Below are positions 61,893 to 64,000 of a stretch of DNA of 64,000 nt, piece by piece. The DNA comes from Volvariella volvacea V23 (Eukaryota > Basidiomycota > Agaricomycetes > Agaricales > Pluteaceae). The notes under the pieces are model-generated. The model searched no databases. It had not been told where the DNA came from and saw only the letters and a program-made list of their open reading frames with translations. Position numbers and translations under genes: made by a program. Within the stretch, counting starts at the first letter, position 1. The number at the start of each line of letters is the position of its first letter. The stretch spans positions 109,225-173,224 of the forward strand of contig KB722759.1 of the NCBI GenBank assembly GCA_000349905.1, read 5' to 3'.

Positions 61893-62243
61893 ATATCACA
61901 TGCTGATCTCAATCCAGATCCTAATCAATCTAGATTGATCTTGTAATCCAAATGGGAGAAGCCAGTGATCTACCACATGCACTCTGGCCTGGACTGACAT
62001 CCAAATTAGAGTAACATGTGATTATGTACTTGGCATGCACTCAGCAGTGGTGGCTAAGTACTATATAGTATTATAAATAAGGTTCTACCAGAATGTATTT
62101 AAGTAGGACCATCTGAGGCATCACTCCTCAGATTGAATAACATTTCTTACTGCTCTCCAGTCACTTCTGAGACTCTTCCACTTCGACTCCCCTGTTTTAA
62201 ACAAGTAAAAACAAAGGGTAAGTCTTAGATTTGTGATAGTTAG

Positions 62244-64000
62244 TAAAAAATTGAAAGGTCAGATAGTATACAACTTACTATATTTCTAGCAGACTTAATT
62301 CTGGACTTGGATATGCCAGGTGTTAGCCATGGCCCATAGTTCAAAGTACATATTCACCCTAATCAGTTTACCACTATGAACAAAATATATTTGGAAGGGG
62401 GAGATATTTCTACAATTTGACAGGGAAAATGTGTGACAGGGAGCACAAAAGTGCATAAATCTGGTGAAAAGTCCTGCTTAAGTAAAATTCCACAAAAATT
62501 CATCCCAATGCATAAGCGGGCCAGTGCGCGAACAATGCAAGTGCAAAGTCATTCCACAAAGATACTTATGTAGCCGAAGTTAGCCGAGGCGAATGCAATG
62601 GATTTAATTTTGTCCTATGGAACCCATCATACAACAGAACCCTTTGCTCCTTCCTTCACTTTTCCCCTCCACACCGGGTGACTCATCATCACAATTTACA
62701 GGAAGACAGGGATTCTACAGAGAAAACTGAGAGCGTTTCCGGCTCAAATATCAAAAAATTTGCCAGCTTGTGTCAACGTCGAGTGGAGCCGCCAAACGGT
62801 ATACGCAAGAGAATGAAGAAACTCTCGGAATGACGCATAAATAAAGACTCGGGCTGAATACCAACACCCAACGAACTAATATCTCAGCACACAGAGGGTT
62901 GAGATGTGGCGTTCTCAGTTTATTCCTTCCCGCACAGTAACGATTCTCGTACAGGGTGAATGCAAAGGAATCTGAGCATCAATGCGCATGATGACAACAA
63001 AAGGAAAGCAATGCGTGGTGTTCTCCTAGTATTTGACAGATGGAAGAATCATATCCGGTGTCTCAAGAACGCATCTCGAACAGAGGCTAACCGGTGAAAC
63101 GGACTCCAGTAACCGAACCAATCCGTACCTGTGCTCCAAGGGGCTAAAAGCAGTGTCGTGAACCGCCTCTAGATAACGGAATATACACTCACGGATGCTT
63201 ACCATAGTGCCTAGATCGCGCGACAAGACCTCCGAGTTCAGGCGTGATACTAGCTCGCAGAGAGCACGCAATCGGTATGCCATGTCTTTCCATTGAACCG
63301 CATGGTTTGCACTGGGTCTCCGAGTTGCGAATTAATCGCACAACCATCCGACTATCTGCATGCTGATCTACGTAAAGAAGAGCACTAATGAAACGAGGGT
63401 GAACACACCTGGCGCACAGATACAAGCCTCTGCGTGTCAGGGAAGCGATACAACTCTGGCTGACAGGTGTCTTCGAGCAACCTGTAGTGGTACCCAAAAG
63501 ATTGAGGATCCGGATGCGGCCAAAACGTTGAGCATATCTCAATGAACTGCGCGTAAGGGATTATCAGACGATCGGATGGGTTTGTTGATAACAGGCGATG
63601 TAAAAAGGGCCGGCCTATGCAACCACACTCATCAAATCACGATAATTCCGGCCATCACATCAGTTATTCACTGGTGTGGATGAAATGATCTGAGGCGACG
63701 CGGGTGGGCGTTGTGGAAAAACTTGACAGAGCGTCTAGACTTTGGCAATACTCGTTAAGGCATTCCTTTTGCCTCTGGTATGCACTGTAGAGCGCTGGAG
63801 ATGGGAATGGACAGCAAAAGTGAGCTTATATGCCCGAGTTGGGCCTGCCAACAATTGGTACGAGTGAGTGAAGGTATGGAGTACACGATGAAAGACGTAC
63901 TGAATGTGGTGGAACATTCGATTGTGTTTGGTGATATGCGAATAAGAGTTCCGTGAGGATTGGTGGGCAACGAGGCCTACGCTTCGGTGATACTCTTGAT
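62244..64000. other. Right-end region without a recognised gene
   Basis: Minus-strand frames near 63545-63400 (containing HPDPQSFGYHYRLLEDT) and 63283-63026 could be exons of a spliced gene running off the window, but no family motif or convincing exon chain was found. The part 62300-62950 is repeat-like AT-rich DNA. Confidence 0.3.

Larger units (their letters stand above)
61237..62238 (+). mobile_element. Solo LTR, family 2, interrupted by another LTR
   Basis: Starts TGTCACAGTTTTTCC and ends TTGTGATA, flanked by the direct repeat GTTAG. Without the inserted 510-bp LTR and its duplicated 5 bp it would be about 487 bp. It has a TATA-like GTATTTAAGTAGG and ACTCCTCAGATTG, similar in layout to family 1, so the families are related. 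Confidence 0.85.

Noticed and set aside
57840..62300. Autonomous transposon coding region
   Set aside because: No reverse transcriptase, integrase or transposase motif in any frame; only solo LTRs and non-coding repeats are present.

Overview
The window is nuclear DNA of a filamentous basidiomycete (Agaricomycetes), most likely a white-rot fungus. Nearly every gene is split by short GT-AG introns of about 45-70 bp. The products are typical of mushroom-forming fungi: a STE3-type pheromone receptor, a farnesylated pheromone precursor, a class II manganese peroxidase, DUF6533-like membrane proteins, a CLA4-type PAK kinase and expanded BCS1-like AAA ATPases. A run of exactly 100 N shows a draft assembly. 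All reading frames below were joined by eye from splice signals and family motifs; no search was run.

Left part (1-15.3 kb): a multi-pass membrane protein gene (minus), BCS1-like ATPase 1 (plus) and 2 (minus), a tandem pair of DUF6533-like seven-helix membrane proteins (minus) and a small unrecognised three-exon gene. Centre (15.3-30 kb): a mating-type B-like segment. It has a possible CaaX pheromone precursor ending CVIA at 15.3 kb, the STE3 receptor at 16.2-18.0 kb, an RG-rich acidic protein, a New1/Elf1-type chromodomain ABC-F ATPase, an unknown tail-anchored protein, a clear pheromone precursor ending CTIM at 26.9-27.1 kb (57 codons, hidden from long-ORF searches) and a manganese peroxidase with micro-exons.

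Right part (32-54 kb): a single-pass membrane protein, BCS1-like ATPase 3 (broken by one extra base in an A-run), and four head-to-tail copies of an unnamed multi-pass membrane family. Two of those copies are intact and two carry premature stops. Then come conserved housekeeping genes on the plus strand: mitochondrial ribosomal protein uS19, the CLA4-like PAK kinase and CCR4-NOT subunit 11. Two more decayed relatives of the membrane family lie at 55-57.8 kb. From 57.8 to 62.3 kb the DNA becomes AT-rich and is a graveyard of repeats: four solo LTRs, each with a perfect 5-bp target duplication (two facing each other, one nested inside another), plus an older 1.2-kb inverted repeat. The last 1.7 kb has no gene I can recognise.

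The receptor, pheromone(s) and PAK kinase suggest that this is a B-type mating locus or a close derivative of one. Recently duplicated and decaying families (BCS1-like, DUF6533-like, the 37-57 kb membrane family) surround it, as expected for a fast-evolving, possibly recombination-poor region.
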